Positions 8,588 through 16,645 of a stretch of DNA of 64,000 nt are shown in pieces. This DNA is from Streptomyces sp. VRA16 Mangrove soil. Its GTDB lineage: Bacteria; Actinomycetota; Actinomycetes; Streptomycetales; Streptomycetaceae. The position numbers and the translations under genes were made by a program. Numbering within the stretch: the stretch's first letter is position 1; every line of letters starts with the position of its first letter. The notes under the pieces are model-generated. The model made no database searches. It saw only the letters and a program-made list of their open reading frames with translations, and was not told the DNA's origin. The stretch is taken from contig NZ_JAFVLN010000029.1 in NCBI RefSeq assembly GCF_017377775.1, positions 21,933 to 85,932 on the forward strand. Direction: 5' to 3'.

Positions 8588-9361
8588 TCAGATTCCCACC
8601 GTGAAGCCGTTGGACCAGGTCTGCATCTGCTGAACAAGGCTGTCCCACGCACCTGTGAGCAGGAGGACGCCGGTCAGGATCATCATGCCGCCGCCGATCC
8701 GCATCACCCAGGTGTAGTGCTTCTTGACCCAGCCGAAGGCGCCGAGCGCCTTGCGGAAGGCGATCGCGGCGAGCACGAAGGGGACGCCGAGGCCGAGGCA
8801 GTACGCGACCATCAGTATGGCGCCGCGGCCCGCGCTGCCCTCCTGGAAGGCGAGGGTGTTCACGGCGGCCAGCGTGGGGCCGATGCACGGCGTCCAGCCG
8901 ATGCCGAACAGGGCGCCCAGTATCGGGGCGCCGACGAGCCCGGCCACCGGCCGCCTGTGGAAGCGGAATTCGCGCTGAGTGAGCCAGGGCATCAGGCCGA
9001 GGAAGAAGATCCCCATCAGCACCATGAAGACGCCGAGGATCTTGGACAGGACGTCGCGGTACTCCTGGAGCGTCTGCCCGAAGTACCCGAACAGGGCGCC
9101 GCCGGAGACGAAGACGACGGTGAAACCGAGCACGAAGAGGGCGGCGCCGGCGGCCATCCGGCCGCGCCGGGCCTCGGCCAGGTCGGTGCCGCTGATCCCG
9201 GTGACGTACGAGAGATAGCCGGGGACGAGCGGCAGGACGCACGGCGAGAAGAACGAGACGAGTCCGCCGAGGACGGCGATCGGCAGCGCGACCACCAGGG
9301 CACCGCTCGCGACGGTGCCGTTGATTCCGTCAGCGGCGAGGGAGACGAGTGTGGGGGGCAC
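8588..9361 (-). CDS. ccdA: CcdA-family thiol:disulfide transmembrane reductase
   Basis: 257 aa, six predicted membrane helices. The two redox cysteines sit in the family motifs SFFSPCVLPLVPGY (about residue 40) and GIGWTPCIGPTL (about residue 165). CcdA carries electrons from cytosolic thioredoxin to an extracytoplasmic thioredoxin-like partner, keeping apocytochrome c cysteines reduced. The partner is the TlpA-like lipoprotein encoded 6 bp upstream. The start is ATG 9361. Confidence 0.93.
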   Translation of the reverse strand: MPPTLVSLAADGINGTVASGALVVALPIAVLGGLVSFFSPCVLPLVPGYLSYVTGISGTDLAEARRGRMAAGAALFVLGFTVVFVSGGALFGYFGQTLQEYRDVLSKILGVFMVLMGIFFLGLMPWLTQREFRFHRRPVAGLVGAPILGALFGIGWTPCIGPTLAAVNTLAFQEGSAGRGAILMVAYCLGLGVPFVLAAIAFRKALGAFGWVKKHYTWVMRIGGGMMILTGVLLLTGAWDSLVQQMQTWSNGFTVGI

Positions 9362-9367
9362 CTGGGA

Positions 9368-9988
9368 TCACTTTTCCGCGATCACGGGGTCGATCATCTC
9401 GTGCAGGCTCGTGGCGTTGAGCGCCTTGAGCGAGCGCGCGGCGAGCTTTCCGTCGCGGTCGATGACGATCGTGTTGGGGATGCCCTGCGGGTTGAGCGTG
9501 CCCGGCTTGAACTTGAGGAGCAGCTTGCCCGAGGGGTCGTAGAAGCTCGGGTAGGTGATCCCGTAGTCCTTCTCGAAGTTGATCGCCGAGTCGGTGCGGG
9601 CGTCCCGCGTGTTGATGCCGATGAACTGGACGTCCTTGTCCTTGGTCTGCTCGGAGACCTTGGAGAAGTACTTGGCCTCGGCGCGGCACGGCGAGCACCA
9701 GGAGCCCCAGATGTTGACCACGAGGACCTTGCCCTTGTAGTCGGCGGTGCTCATCCGCTTGCCGTTGAGGTCCTTGCCGGTGAGCACAGGGGCGTCGCTG
9801 CGGTCGCCCTTCTTGACGGTGGAGATCCCGCCGGTGCTCGTCACGAAGTTGGTGTTGTTGCCGTTCCCGTTGACGCCACCACCACTGCACGCCGTCAGGA
9901 CCAGGGCCGCGGCGGCGGCTCCTACGGTCAGCTGGGCGGCGCGGCGCGTGGTCGCGGCGGTGCGGGGGGCGCGGCAGGCGGCACTCAT
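9368..9988 (-). CDS. TlpA/ResA-like thioredoxin lipoprotein
   Basis: 206 aa. Signal peptide with lipobox LTAC (about residue 34), a Gly/Asn linker, then a thioredoxin fold with the active site WCSPC (WGSWCSPCRAEAKYF) and the cis-Pro region (NPQGIPNTIVIDRDG). This is the periplasm-side reductant for apocytochrome c, fed by CcdA. The gene precedes ccdA by 6 bp, and the order TlpA-CcdA-ResB-CcsB is the standard actinobacterial System II operon. ATG 9988. Confidence 0.92.
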   Translation of the reverse strand: MSAACRAPRTAATTRRAAQLTVGAAAAALVLTACSGGGVNGNGNNTNFVTSTGGISTVKKGDRSDAPVLTGKDLNGKRMSTADYKGKVLVVNIWGSWCSPCRAEAKYFSKVSEQTKDKDVQFIGINTRDARTDSAINFEKDYGITYPSFYDPSGKLLLKFKPGTLNPQGIPNTIVIDRDGKLAARSLKALNATSLHEMIDPVIAEK

Positions 9989-10054
9989 GTGAAAAGTTTC
10001 GCATGTCCGTTCAAGGGATCTTTGGCACCCCCCTCATGACGGAGAAGCGCCACT

Positions 10055-11323
10055 TCAGGAGGGGGTTTCCGAGGTCTTGCGCGGCTTCGCGAGGAACTTC
10101 TGCCAGCCTTCGGCCGGACGCTGCCCCACGTCCAATGTGCGCATTTTGTCCAGCACCTTGGGGTCCTGGGCGTCCAGCCAGTCCACGAACTGCCGGAAGG
10201 AGACGAGCCGCACGTCACTGTGTTTCTCGGCGGTGGCCGCGATGTGCTTGAGGGCCTCCTCGACGGCGTCCATGTAGATGCCGCCGTTCCACTCCTCGAA
10301 GTGGTTGCCGATGAAGAACGGCGCCCGGTTCGTCTCGTACGCCCGCTTGAAGCCCGCGATGTAGGCCGCGGCGGACTGCTTGCGCCAGCCCGGGTAGTTG
10401 TACGAGGGCGCGCGCGTGGAGTTGCGGGACTGGTTCGCCAGCATGTTGTAGTCCATCGACAGGACCTCGAAGGAGTGGCCGGGGAACGGGACGGCCTGCA
10501 GCGGCAGGTCCCAGACCCCCATCCGCTTGTCCGGCCAGCGCTGCCGGCCACCGGGCGACGAGGCGTCGTAGCGCCAGCCCAGCTCGCGGGCGGTGGGCAG
10601 CAGATTGTTCTGGCCGAGCAGACAGGGCGTACGGCCGCCGACCAGTTCCTTGTCGTAGTCGAACGGGAGCGAGGGCAGCTGCGTCCACCCCGTGTTGGTA
10701 CGCCACTCCTTCACGAAGGACGTGGCCTGGTCGATCTCGCTGCGCCACTGCGCGGGCGTCCAGTTGGCTACCGTGCCGCCGCCGGCGCAGAAGTGCCCGT
10801 TGAAGTGCGTGCCGATCTCGTGTCCGTCGAGCCAGGCCTGCCGGACGTTCTTCAGCGTCGCCTTGATGTGGTCGTCGGTGAGATAGCCGATGTCGGAGGC
10901 GCCGACCGGATTGTTCGGCGGGCGGTACAGGCGCTTCTTGTCCTCGGGCAGCAGATAGAGCCCGGAGAGGAAGAAGGTCATGTGCGCGCCGTGGTCCTCG
11001 GCGAGCTTGAGGAAGCGCGGGAACAGGCCGTTGCCCACCTCGCCCGCGCCGTCCCAGGAGAAGATCACGAACTGCGGCGGCCGCCGGCCCGGTTCGAGCC
11101 GCTCGGGTGCGCCCGGCTGCTTGGGCTGCTTGCCGGTGTACGCGGTCGAGCCGTCGCCGATCGGCTTGGCCGTGGGCTGCTGGGGCGTGCCGGGACGGCC
11201 GGGCCTGCCCTGTCCGCCCGGGGACGCGGCGGGGGTGTCGCCCGAGCCGCAGCCGGCCACGGCCACCGCCGCGGCCGCGCCCGCTCCCATCCCCAGGAGT
11301 CCCCTACGACTGACATCGCGCAT
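10055..11323 (-). CDS. Tat-type lipoprotein, polysaccharide deacetylase-like
   Basis: 422 aa from ATG 11323 (GGGGA just upstream). The N-terminus SRRGLLGMG plus a hydrophobic stretch and lipobox AGCG indicates Tat export with lipidation. A Gly/Pro/Gln-rich linker leads to a domain with polysaccharide-deacetylase-like motifs: FVIFSWDGAGEVGN (early Asp) and EIGTHFNGHFC (HxxGH-like). The family acts on wall or surface glycans. The orthologue-like gene lies in the same direction as the cytochrome c genes but 66 bp upstream of them. An in-frame GTG at 11350 and a strong AAGGAGGTG at ~11380, aimed at another frame, leave the start somewhat uncertain. Confidence 0.78.
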   Translation of the reverse strand: MRDVSRRGLLGMGAGAAAAVAVAGCGSGDTPAASPGGQGRPGRPGTPQQPTAKPIGDGSTAYTGKQPKQPGAPERLEPGRRPPQFVIFSWDGAGEVGNGLFPRFLKLAEDHGAHMTFFLSGLYLLPEDKKRLYRPPNNPVGASDIGYLTDDHIKATLKNVRQAWLDGHEIGTHFNGHFCAGGGTVANWTPAQWRSEIDQATSFVKEWRTNTGWTQLPSLPFDYDKELVGGRTPCLLGQNNLLPTARELGWRYDASSPGGRQRWPDKRMGVWDLPLQAVPFPGHSFEVLSMDYNMLANQSRNSTRAPSYNYPGWRKQSAAAYIAGFKRAYETNRAPFFIGNHFEEWNGGIYMDAVEEALKHIAATAEKHSDVRLVSFRQFVDWLDAQDPKVLDKMRTLDVGQRPAEGWQKFLAKPRKTSETPS

Positions 11324-11453
11324 ACCGTCCCCATTCCTCGCGCTCTGCACCCATTCACGGTGGGCACCTCCTTAGAGGGCGCGAGGAACACGCAGGTTCC
11401 CCGAATTGGGACGCTTTTGGGGTGATTTGACGAGCCGTAGAGGAGGAACACAG

Positions 11454-11480
11454 AAAGGCCGCCGGTTGACGGCGGCCTTT
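11454..11480. terminator. Hairpin terminator after the hemL/phosphatase operon
   Basis: A perfect 11-bp stem, AAAGGCCGCCG with its complement, around a GTTGA loop, ~50 bp past the phosphatase stop. It separates hemL-phosphatase from the deacetylase gene. Confidence 0.8.
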
Positions 11481-11531
11481 CCGCGGTAGTGCGGTGCCGC
11501 GGTCCTGGACTGCGGCGGGAGGGGCGGAGCG

Positions 11532-12242
11532 TCAGGCGCCGAACGCCTTGTCCTTGCCCTTCACCGGCTTGGCCCCGGCCCGCAGGTGCGCGGGGACGAG
11601 GTCGATGGCCGGTTCGGTGTAGCCCACGGAGACGATCCGGTCGCCGCGGTACGTGAACGTGGTCAGGGAGGCGAGGGTGCACTGCCGCTTGCGCGGGTCG
11701 TGCCACAGCCGCCGCTTCTCCACGTAGCTGCGCACGATCCAGATGGGCAGCTGGTGGCTGACGCAGACTGCCTCGTGGCCGCGCGCCGCGTCCTTCGCCG
11801 CGTCGAGCGCGCCCATCATCCGCACGACCTGGTCGATGTACGGCTCGCCCCAGGACGGCTTGAACGGGTTGACCAGGTGCTTCCAGTTCTCCGGGTTCTT
11901 CAGCGCGCCGTCGCCGACGCCGAAGGTCTTGCCCTGGAAGACGTTGCCCGCCTCGATGAGGCGGCGGTCGCTGTCCAGGTCGAGGCCGTGCGCCTTGGCG
12001 ATCGGCGTCGCCGTCTCCTGGGCCCGCTCCAGCGGGGAGGCGACGACGTGCGTGATGTCACGCGCCGACAGGTGCTCGGCGACCCGGTCGGCCATCTGCC
12101 GGCCCAGCTCGGACAGGTGGTAGTCGGGCAGCCGCCCGTACAGGATCCCCTCCGGGTTGTGGACCTCGCCGTGCCGCATCAGGTGGACGACGGTGATGTC
12201 GTCGTCACTCTTCGCGATGCCGTTGCTCGTGCCGTCGCTCAT
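11532..12242 (-). CDS. Histidine phosphatase (phosphoglycerate mutase-like) family protein
   Basis: 236 aa. The catalytic motif LMRHGEVHNPEG lies at residues ~21-32, with the second conserved arginine/glutamate region (SPLERAQETATPI) and the distal catalytic His in AVCVSHQLPIW. Family members are cytosolic phosphatases of small phospho-metabolites; the exact substrate is not visible. The start ATG overlaps the hemL stop (ATGA), so it is translationally coupled to haem synthesis. It lacks the length expected of a glycolytic mutase dimer arm, favouring phosphatase. Confidence 0.87.
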   Translation of the reverse strand: MSDGTSNGIAKSDDDITVVHLMRHGEVHNPEGILYGRLPDYHLSELGRQMADRVAEHLSARDITHVVASPLERAQETATPIAKAHGLDLDSDRRLIEAGNVFQGKTFGVGDGALKNPENWKHLVNPFKPSWGEPYIDQVVRMMGALDAAKDAARGHEAVCVSHQLPIWIVRSYVEKRRLWHDPRKRQCTLASLTTFTYRGDRIVSVGYTEPAIDLVPAHLRAGAKPVKGKDKAFGA

Positions 12243-13573
12243 GCGGTGGCCTCCGCGGCGGCGCGGGCGGCGGCCGGGAGCGCGGCGGCGACGCGCTCGA
12301 TCGCCCGCTCGTCGTGGGCGGTCGAGACGAACCAGGACTCGAAGGCGGACGGCGGCAGGTAGACGCCCTGCTCCAGCATCGAGTGGAAGAACCCGGTGAA
12401 GCGGAAGGACTCCTGGCCCTTCGCGTCGTCGTAGTTCTTCACCGGTTCGTCGGAGGACCCCGTGAAGAACACCGAGAACATGTTGGAGGCGTTCTGCACG
12501 CGGTGCGCGACGCCCTCCTTGGTGAGCGCCTCGGAGACGAGCGAGCGCAGCTGCTCGCTGACCGCGTCGACCTTGGCGTACGCGGCGTCGTCGAGGAGCC
12601 GCAGCTGGGCGAGGCCGGCGGCGGTCGCGATGGGGTTACCGGACAGGGTGCCCGCCTGGTAGACCGGGCCCGCCGGGGCGAGGTGCGCCATGACGTCGGC
12701 GCGGCCGCCGAAGGCCGCGGCCGGGAAGCCGCCGCCCATGACCTTGCCGAAGGTCATCAGGTCGGGCACGACCCCGTCGACACCGAACCATCCGGCCTTC
12801 GACGTACGGAAGCCGGTCATGACCTCGTCGGAGATGTACAGCGCGCCGTTCTCCTGGCACGCCGCCTTCAGGCCGGCGTTGAAGCCGTCGCGCGGCGGCA
12901 CGACGCCCATGTTGCCGGGCGACGCCTCGGTGATGACGCAGGCGATCTCGCCGGGGTGCGCGGCGAACGCGGCCCGCACCGCCTCGATGTCGTTGTACGG
13001 CAGGACGATGGTGTCGCCGGCCTGGGCGCCGGTGACGCCCGGGGTGTCGGGAAGACCGAAGGTGGCGACGCCGGAGCCGGCCGCGGCCAGCAGCGCGTCG
13101 ACGTGCCCGTGGTAGCACCCGGCGAACTTGATCACCTTGGCGCGGCCGGTGAAGCCGCGGGCGAGCCGGATCGCCGACATGGTGGCCTCGGTGCCGGAGG
13201 ACACCAGGCGGACCTGCTCGACCGGCGCGATCCGGTCGACGATCTCCTCGGCGAGCGCGACCTCGCCCTCACCGGGCGTGCCGAAGGAGGTGCCGCGGGA
13301 GACGGCCTCCTGCACGGCCGCGATGACCTCGGGGTGGGAATGGCCGAGGATCATCGGCCCCCACGAGCACACGAGGTCGACGTACTCGCGTCCGTCCGCG
13401 TCCGTCAGATACGGACCGGTACCGGACACCATGAAACGGGGCGTACCGCCCACGGCGCGGAAGGCACGCACCGGAGAGTTCACGCCACCCGGCGTGACGA
13501 CGGACGCGCGGTCGAAGAGTCCCTGCGAGACGGGTGCCTCGTAGGGATAGGGGGTGTTGTTCGCCTCTGCCAT
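12239..13573 (-). CDS. hemL: Glutamate-1-semialdehyde 2,1-aminomutase
   Basis: 444 aa, class III PLP aminotransferase fold. The PLP lysine is in MTFGKVMGGGFP, preceded by the ISDEVMTGFR aspartate motif, and the N-terminal GGVNSPVRAF signature is typical of HemL. It makes 5-aminolevulinate from glutamate-1-semialdehyde, a step of tetrapyrrole synthesis. Coupled to the downstream histidine phosphatase by ATGA and followed by the cytochrome c maturation genes, it ties haem supply to haem use. ATG 13573. Confidence 0.95.
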   Translation of the reverse strand: MAEANNTPYPYEAPVSQGLFDRASVVTPGGVNSPVRAFRAVGGTPRFMVSGTGPYLTDADGREYVDLVCSWGPMILGHSHPEVIAAVQEAVSRGTSFGTPGEGEVALAEEIVDRIAPVEQVRLVSSGTEATMSAIRLARGFTGRAKVIKFAGCYHGHVDALLAAAGSGVATFGLPDTPGVTGAQAGDTIVLPYNDIEAVRAAFAAHPGEIACVITEASPGNMGVVPPRDGFNAGLKAACQENGALYISDEVMTGFRTSKAGWFGVDGVVPDLMTFGKVMGGGFPAAAFGGRADVMAHLAPAGPVYQAGTLSGNPIATAAGLAQLRLLDDAAYAKVDAVSEQLRSLVSEALTKEGVAHRVQNASNMFSVFFTGSSDEPVKNYDDAKGQESFRFTGFFHSMLEQGVYLPPSAFESWFVSTAHDERAIERVAAALPAAARAAAEATA

Positions 13574-13801
13574 GCACTCAGCGTACGGCCCGTCTCCCGT
13601 GGCCCCTCCGCGCGGACCCGCGGCGACCTAGACTCTCCCCATCAAGCCCCTGCGAGCCCGGTGCTCGCGCAGTTGTTCCGTCGGCACGTTTCGGCGGGTG
13701 ACCGTGGGGGAGGTCACTGACACGATGATCGGGTTGCGCGTCGGCACTCGCGCGGCCTAGAAAAGGGCCTTGGCGCCCTGGAACAGCAGTCGGGTGGAGA
13801 T

Positions 13802-14371
13802 ATGCATCGCGGTGGCGGCGGACTGGGCGAGGGGACCGACGACCTGGGCCCCCGGCGTGCCCGGCGGGGGAAGCACCGGCGCGACGACCGCGAGGAGCCG
13901 ATGGTGGGGAGCGCGAGCGGGAATGGTGGCCGGGTGGGGGTGACGTACAAATACTTCGGCGCGCCCGACGGCGCGACGGCGGCCAGGGTCCCGATCTCCA
14001 TGCGGCCCGAGGAGCTCGGCGGTGACGAGCTGGGCATGGGCGGCATGTTCACCAAGATCAAGCCGGAGACGATGGCCGCGATGGTCCTCACCGGCATCCA
14101 GGGCATACCCCTGCACAAGGTCCCGCCGCTGGAGCTCGTGGTCCTGCACCCCGACTACGCGGTGGTGAAGCTGCCGATGACGGTCGTCGACCCGCTGCGC
14201 GGGGTCGGCGAGGAGGCCGTCGGCGCCGCGGCGTTCATCTGGTCGACGGTCCCCGACCGGGGCGGCCCCCGCGACGCGTTCAACGTGTACCAACTCCTGC
14301 ACGAATGGCAGGACTTCAGCCACCGCCTGCACGAGGCGGGGCATCAGCCGTACTGCCTCGTCTGGCCCTGA
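13802..14371 (+). CDS. Conserved protein of unknown function
   Basis: 189 aa from ATG 13802 (GGTGGAGAT ahead) or 156 aa from ATG 13901 (GAGGAG ahead). I cannot name a domain. The first ~35 residues are Arg/Gly-rich and look non-conserved; the following part (VTYKYFGAPDGATAARVPI ... LELVVLHPDYAVVKLPMTVVDPLRG) is well composed and soluble. No signal peptide or membrane helix is seen. It is divergent from hemL with ~230 bp between starts and ends one base before the convergent LRR gene stop. Codon use is normal for the window, so it is very likely a real gene; the later start is a good alternative. Confidence 0.7.
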   Translation: MHRGGGGLGEGTDDLGPRRARRGKHRRDDREEPMVGSASGNGGRVGVTYKYFGAPDGATAARVPISMRPEELGGDELGMGGMFTKIKPETMAAMVLTGIQGIPLHKVPPLELVVLHPDYAVVKLPMTVVDPLRGVGEEAVGAAAFIWSTVPDRGGPRDAFNVYQLLHEWQDFSHRLHEAGHQPYCLVWP

Positions 14372-14372
14372 G

Positions 14373-15113
14373 TCACACCTCGTCGACGAGACCGCCCTGG
14401 TGCGGCGACGGCGCGTGCCGGGCGTCCCCCTCGGGCAACGCGTTCAGGCACTCCTGCGAGCAGGCCTGTACGAGCAGCGGCAGCACATCGGTGGCAACCC
14501 TCAGCGACAGCCACGTCCAGCGCGCCGTGCCGTCGGTCAACTCCCGCGCACAGACGCTGCAACGGCGCCCGGCGGGCACCGGCTGCGGCTTCGAGGACAG
14601 CCGGGGGAACGGCGGCCGGTACTTGTAGTTCCCGTACAGGGCACGGGTGCTGACGGTGCTCCGACACAGCCGCGTGCAGCGCGTGATCTCGTACGGGAAC
14701 CAGTGCAGCCGGTAGGACGTGTACGGCTCGAACCCCTCCAGGCTCGTCATGGCGCCGATCTCCGGCGGGATCCGTACCAGGTTGCTGCCGTACAGGACGA
14801 AGTGCTTGACCTCGGTGAGCTTGGCGACGGCCGCGGGGAGCGTGACGATCTGGCGGCGCTCGGCGGGGCTCAGCTCCGCCAGCGGCCGGAACACCTCGCG
14901 CCCGTCTGCCGCCGCCTCGTCGATCAGCTCCAGCAGGTGCAGCCAGCCCGGCGCGGTCGTGTCCTGACGGTCGGTGTGCAGTTCGAGGGGCCGCTCCCGG
15001 GGTCCCTGGAAGCAGTCGCAGCGGTCGGCGGCGGGCGCGGTGGCCGCATCCGCCGCGAACCGGTTGACGAAGACCCGCGCAGGCGGCTCGGGCCGCTGAT
15101 CATCCCCACCCAT
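14373..15113 (-). CDS. Leucine-rich-repeat protein with C-terminal Cys motif
   Basis: 246 aa. Two or three LRR-like units are seen at ~85-145 (LPAAVAKLTEVKHFVLYGS; LVRIPPEIGAMTSLEGFEPY). The C-terminal part has a CSVCARELTDG motif and later CSQEC, which resembles a small zinc-binding site. No signal peptide. LRRs mediate protein contacts; the partner is unknown. Convergent with the unknown gene at 13802. ATG 15113. Function not assigned. Confidence 0.75.
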   Translation of the reverse strand: MGGDDQRPEPPARVFVNRFAADAATAPAADRCDCFQGPRERPLELHTDRQDTTAPGWLHLLELIDEAAADGREVFRPLAELSPAERRQIVTLPAAVAKLTEVKHFVLYGSNLVRIPPEIGAMTSLEGFEPYTSYRLHWFPYEITRCTRLCRSTVSTRALYGNYKYRPPFPRLSSKPQPVPAGRRCSVCARELTDGTARWTWLSLRVATDVLPLLVQACSQECLNALPEGDARHAPSPHQGGLVDEV

Positions 15114-15131
15114 GGCGGCACAGTAGCGGGC

Positions 15132-15998
15132 TCACAGGCTGGGCGGACCCACTTCGAGGCGACGGGTGACGGCTTCGTAGGAGTCGATGAATCCTCCGCT
15201 CTGCAGCTGCCGTTCGTCCCACCACGTGGCGCCCGCGTCGGCGAGCGGGCCGATGATGTCGAGCGCCTTGCCCTTCTCCGTGGGGGTGAGGCCGCCCGCG
15301 ACGATCTCGAACGGTGCCTCGGGGTCGGCCCGGTGCTCGCGCACGTACGAGACGACCTCCGCGAGCCGCTCGGGGCGCGGCGGGACGCCGTGCAGGGCGT
15401 CGGTGAACAACGGGGCCGCGCCGTCCCAGCGGGCCGCCCGGCGCATCGGCCGCCGGTGGGGCCAGAAGCCGCCGACCCAGACGGGCGGGCGGGGCCGCTG
15501 CACGGTGGCGGGCAGCAGCTGCGTCTCCTGGACGCGGTAGTGGGCGCCGCTGTGGTCGACGGTCTCCCCCGACCAGTAGCGGGTCAGCAACTCAAGCCCC
15601 TCGTCGAGGCGTTCGGCGTGCACGGCCCGGTCGACGGTGTCGCCGAAGCTGCCGTACTCGTCGTCGGCGGGCCCGCCGAGCCCGGCCCCGAAGACGACCC
15701 GCCCGCCGCTGACCGCGTCCAGCGTGGCGACCTGGCGGGCGAGCTGCTCGGGGCGGTAGCGGGGCACGGCCGTGACCAGGACGCCGAGCCGGATCCGGCG
15801 GGTGGCGAGGGCGGCGGCGGTGAGCAGCATCCACGGGTCGCCGAACGGTTTGCCGCGCTGGACCCGCTTGTCGTGCACGACGTGGTCCCAGATGAACAGG
15901 CCGTCCCAGCCTGCCTGTTCGGCCGCGGCGGCCGTCTTCGCGACGGTACGGGCGTCGGCGAAGTCGCCGAAGTTCGGGATGTTCAGGGAGAAGCGCAT
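15132..15998 (-). CDS. LLM-class (luciferase-like) flavin/F420-dependent oxidoreductase
   Basis: 288 aa from ATG 15998, which has GTGAGG eight bases upstream; the frame is open further back but that is the shadow of the TetR gene. It has the luciferase-like TIM-barrel pattern: MRFSLNIPNFGDFAD start, GWDGLFIWDHV, RIRLGVLVTAVPRYRPEQLARQVATLD (shown here in short pieces: 'LGVLVT', 'RYRPEQLARQ'), and VWVGGFWPHR. Such enzymes use FMN or F420 for small-molecule redox. It is 23 bp downstream of the TetR gene and may belong to the efflux/TetR operon. Confidence 0.85.
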   Translation of the reverse strand: MRFSLNIPNFGDFADARTVAKTAAAAEQAGWDGLFIWDHVVHDKRVQRGKPFGDPWMLLTAAALATRRIRLGVLVTAVPRYRPEQLARQVATLDAVSGGRVVFGAGLGGPADDEYGSFGDTVDRAVHAERLDEGLELLTRYWSGETVDHSGAHYRVQETQLLPATVQRPRPPVWVGGFWPHRRPMRRAARWDGAAPLFTDALHGVPPRPERLAEVVSYVREHRADPEAPFEIVAGGLTPTEKGKALDIIGPLADAGATWWDERQLQSGGFIDSYEAVTRRLEVGPPSL

Positions 15999-16021
15999 AC
16001 GGGCATCCTCACCCGCCGGCC

Positions 16022-16645
16022 TCAGAAGCTGAACCCCCTCCCCAGCATGGGCAGATGGCGGTCGTAGAGCGCCAGCAGGTCCTCCTTGCCGTCGCCCTCC
16101 ACCCAGTGCCGCACCAGCGTCGTGAAGACGGCGATGAGGGCGGCGGCCGCGCACTTGATCTCCAGCTCGCCGGGGTCGCGGCCGGTGCGCTCCGCGATCA
16201 CCTCGGCGACGACCCGCTCGCTGCGCTCCTGCTCGGCCACCGAACGGGCCCTGATCGCCGGGTCGGTGAAGGTGATCCGGGTGCGCAGCAGCAGCTGTTC
16301 GAGATCGCCCTCCAGCATGGAGCCGAGCGGGCCGGTGAGGGCGCCGCGCAGCGCGTCGACGATCGGCTCGTCCGCGGGGCGGGCCCGCAGCGCCTCGGCG
16401 AGCGCGGGGTCGTACTCGTCCTCGATGACGACCTCCTCCTTCGACGGGAAGTACCGGAAGAAGGTGGAGGGCGAGATGTCCGCGGCCTCGGCGATCTGGT
16501 CGACGGTCGTGGCCTCGTAGCCGTGCTCCGCGAAGAGGCGGTAGGCCTCGTCGCGGATGCGCTGCCGGGTCTGCTGCTTCTTGCGCTCCCGCAGGCCCTG
16601 GGGCTTGGCCGGTGCCGTCTTCGCCGGTGTCGCACGCGTCGTCAT
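16022..16645 (-). CDS. TetR-family regulator, second gene of the efflux operon
   Basis: 207 aa. After a Thr/Pro/Lys tail the HTH spans ~20-75 (RIRDEAYRLFAEHGYEATTVDQIAEAADISPSTFFRYFP in outline; recognition helix SPSTFFRYFPSK). The ligand domain (VIEDEYDPALAEALRARPADEP) matches the TetR type often found with DHA2 pumps. The start overlaps the transporter stop as ATGA, so pump and regulator are made together, a self-limiting arrangement if this protein represses the operon. Confidence 0.9.
   Translation of the reverse strand: MTTRATPAKTAPAKPQGLRERKKQQTRQRIRDEAYRLFAEHGYEATTVDQIAEAADISPSTFFRYFPSKEEVVIEDEYDPALAEALRARPADEPIVDALRGALTGPLGSMLEGDLEQLLLRTRITFTDPAIRARSVAEQERSERVVAEVIAERTGRDPGELEIKCAAAALIAVFTTLVRHWVEGDGKEDLLALYDRHLPMLGRGFSF

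Noticed and set aside
6971..10039. 1,000-codon frame opposite ResB, CcdA and TlpA
   Set aside because: Shadow of well-supported minus-strand genes; no domain, no ribosome site.
11324..11395. Short frame after a strong AAGGAGGTG ahead of the deacetylase
   Set aside because: Its GTG is out of frame with the lipoprotein and the encoded peptide has no features; kept only as a start ambiguity.
13574..13801. Possible riboswitch or tRNA-like leader before hemL
   Set aside because: No paired-stem pattern or conserved box found; only ordinary promoter-like sequence.
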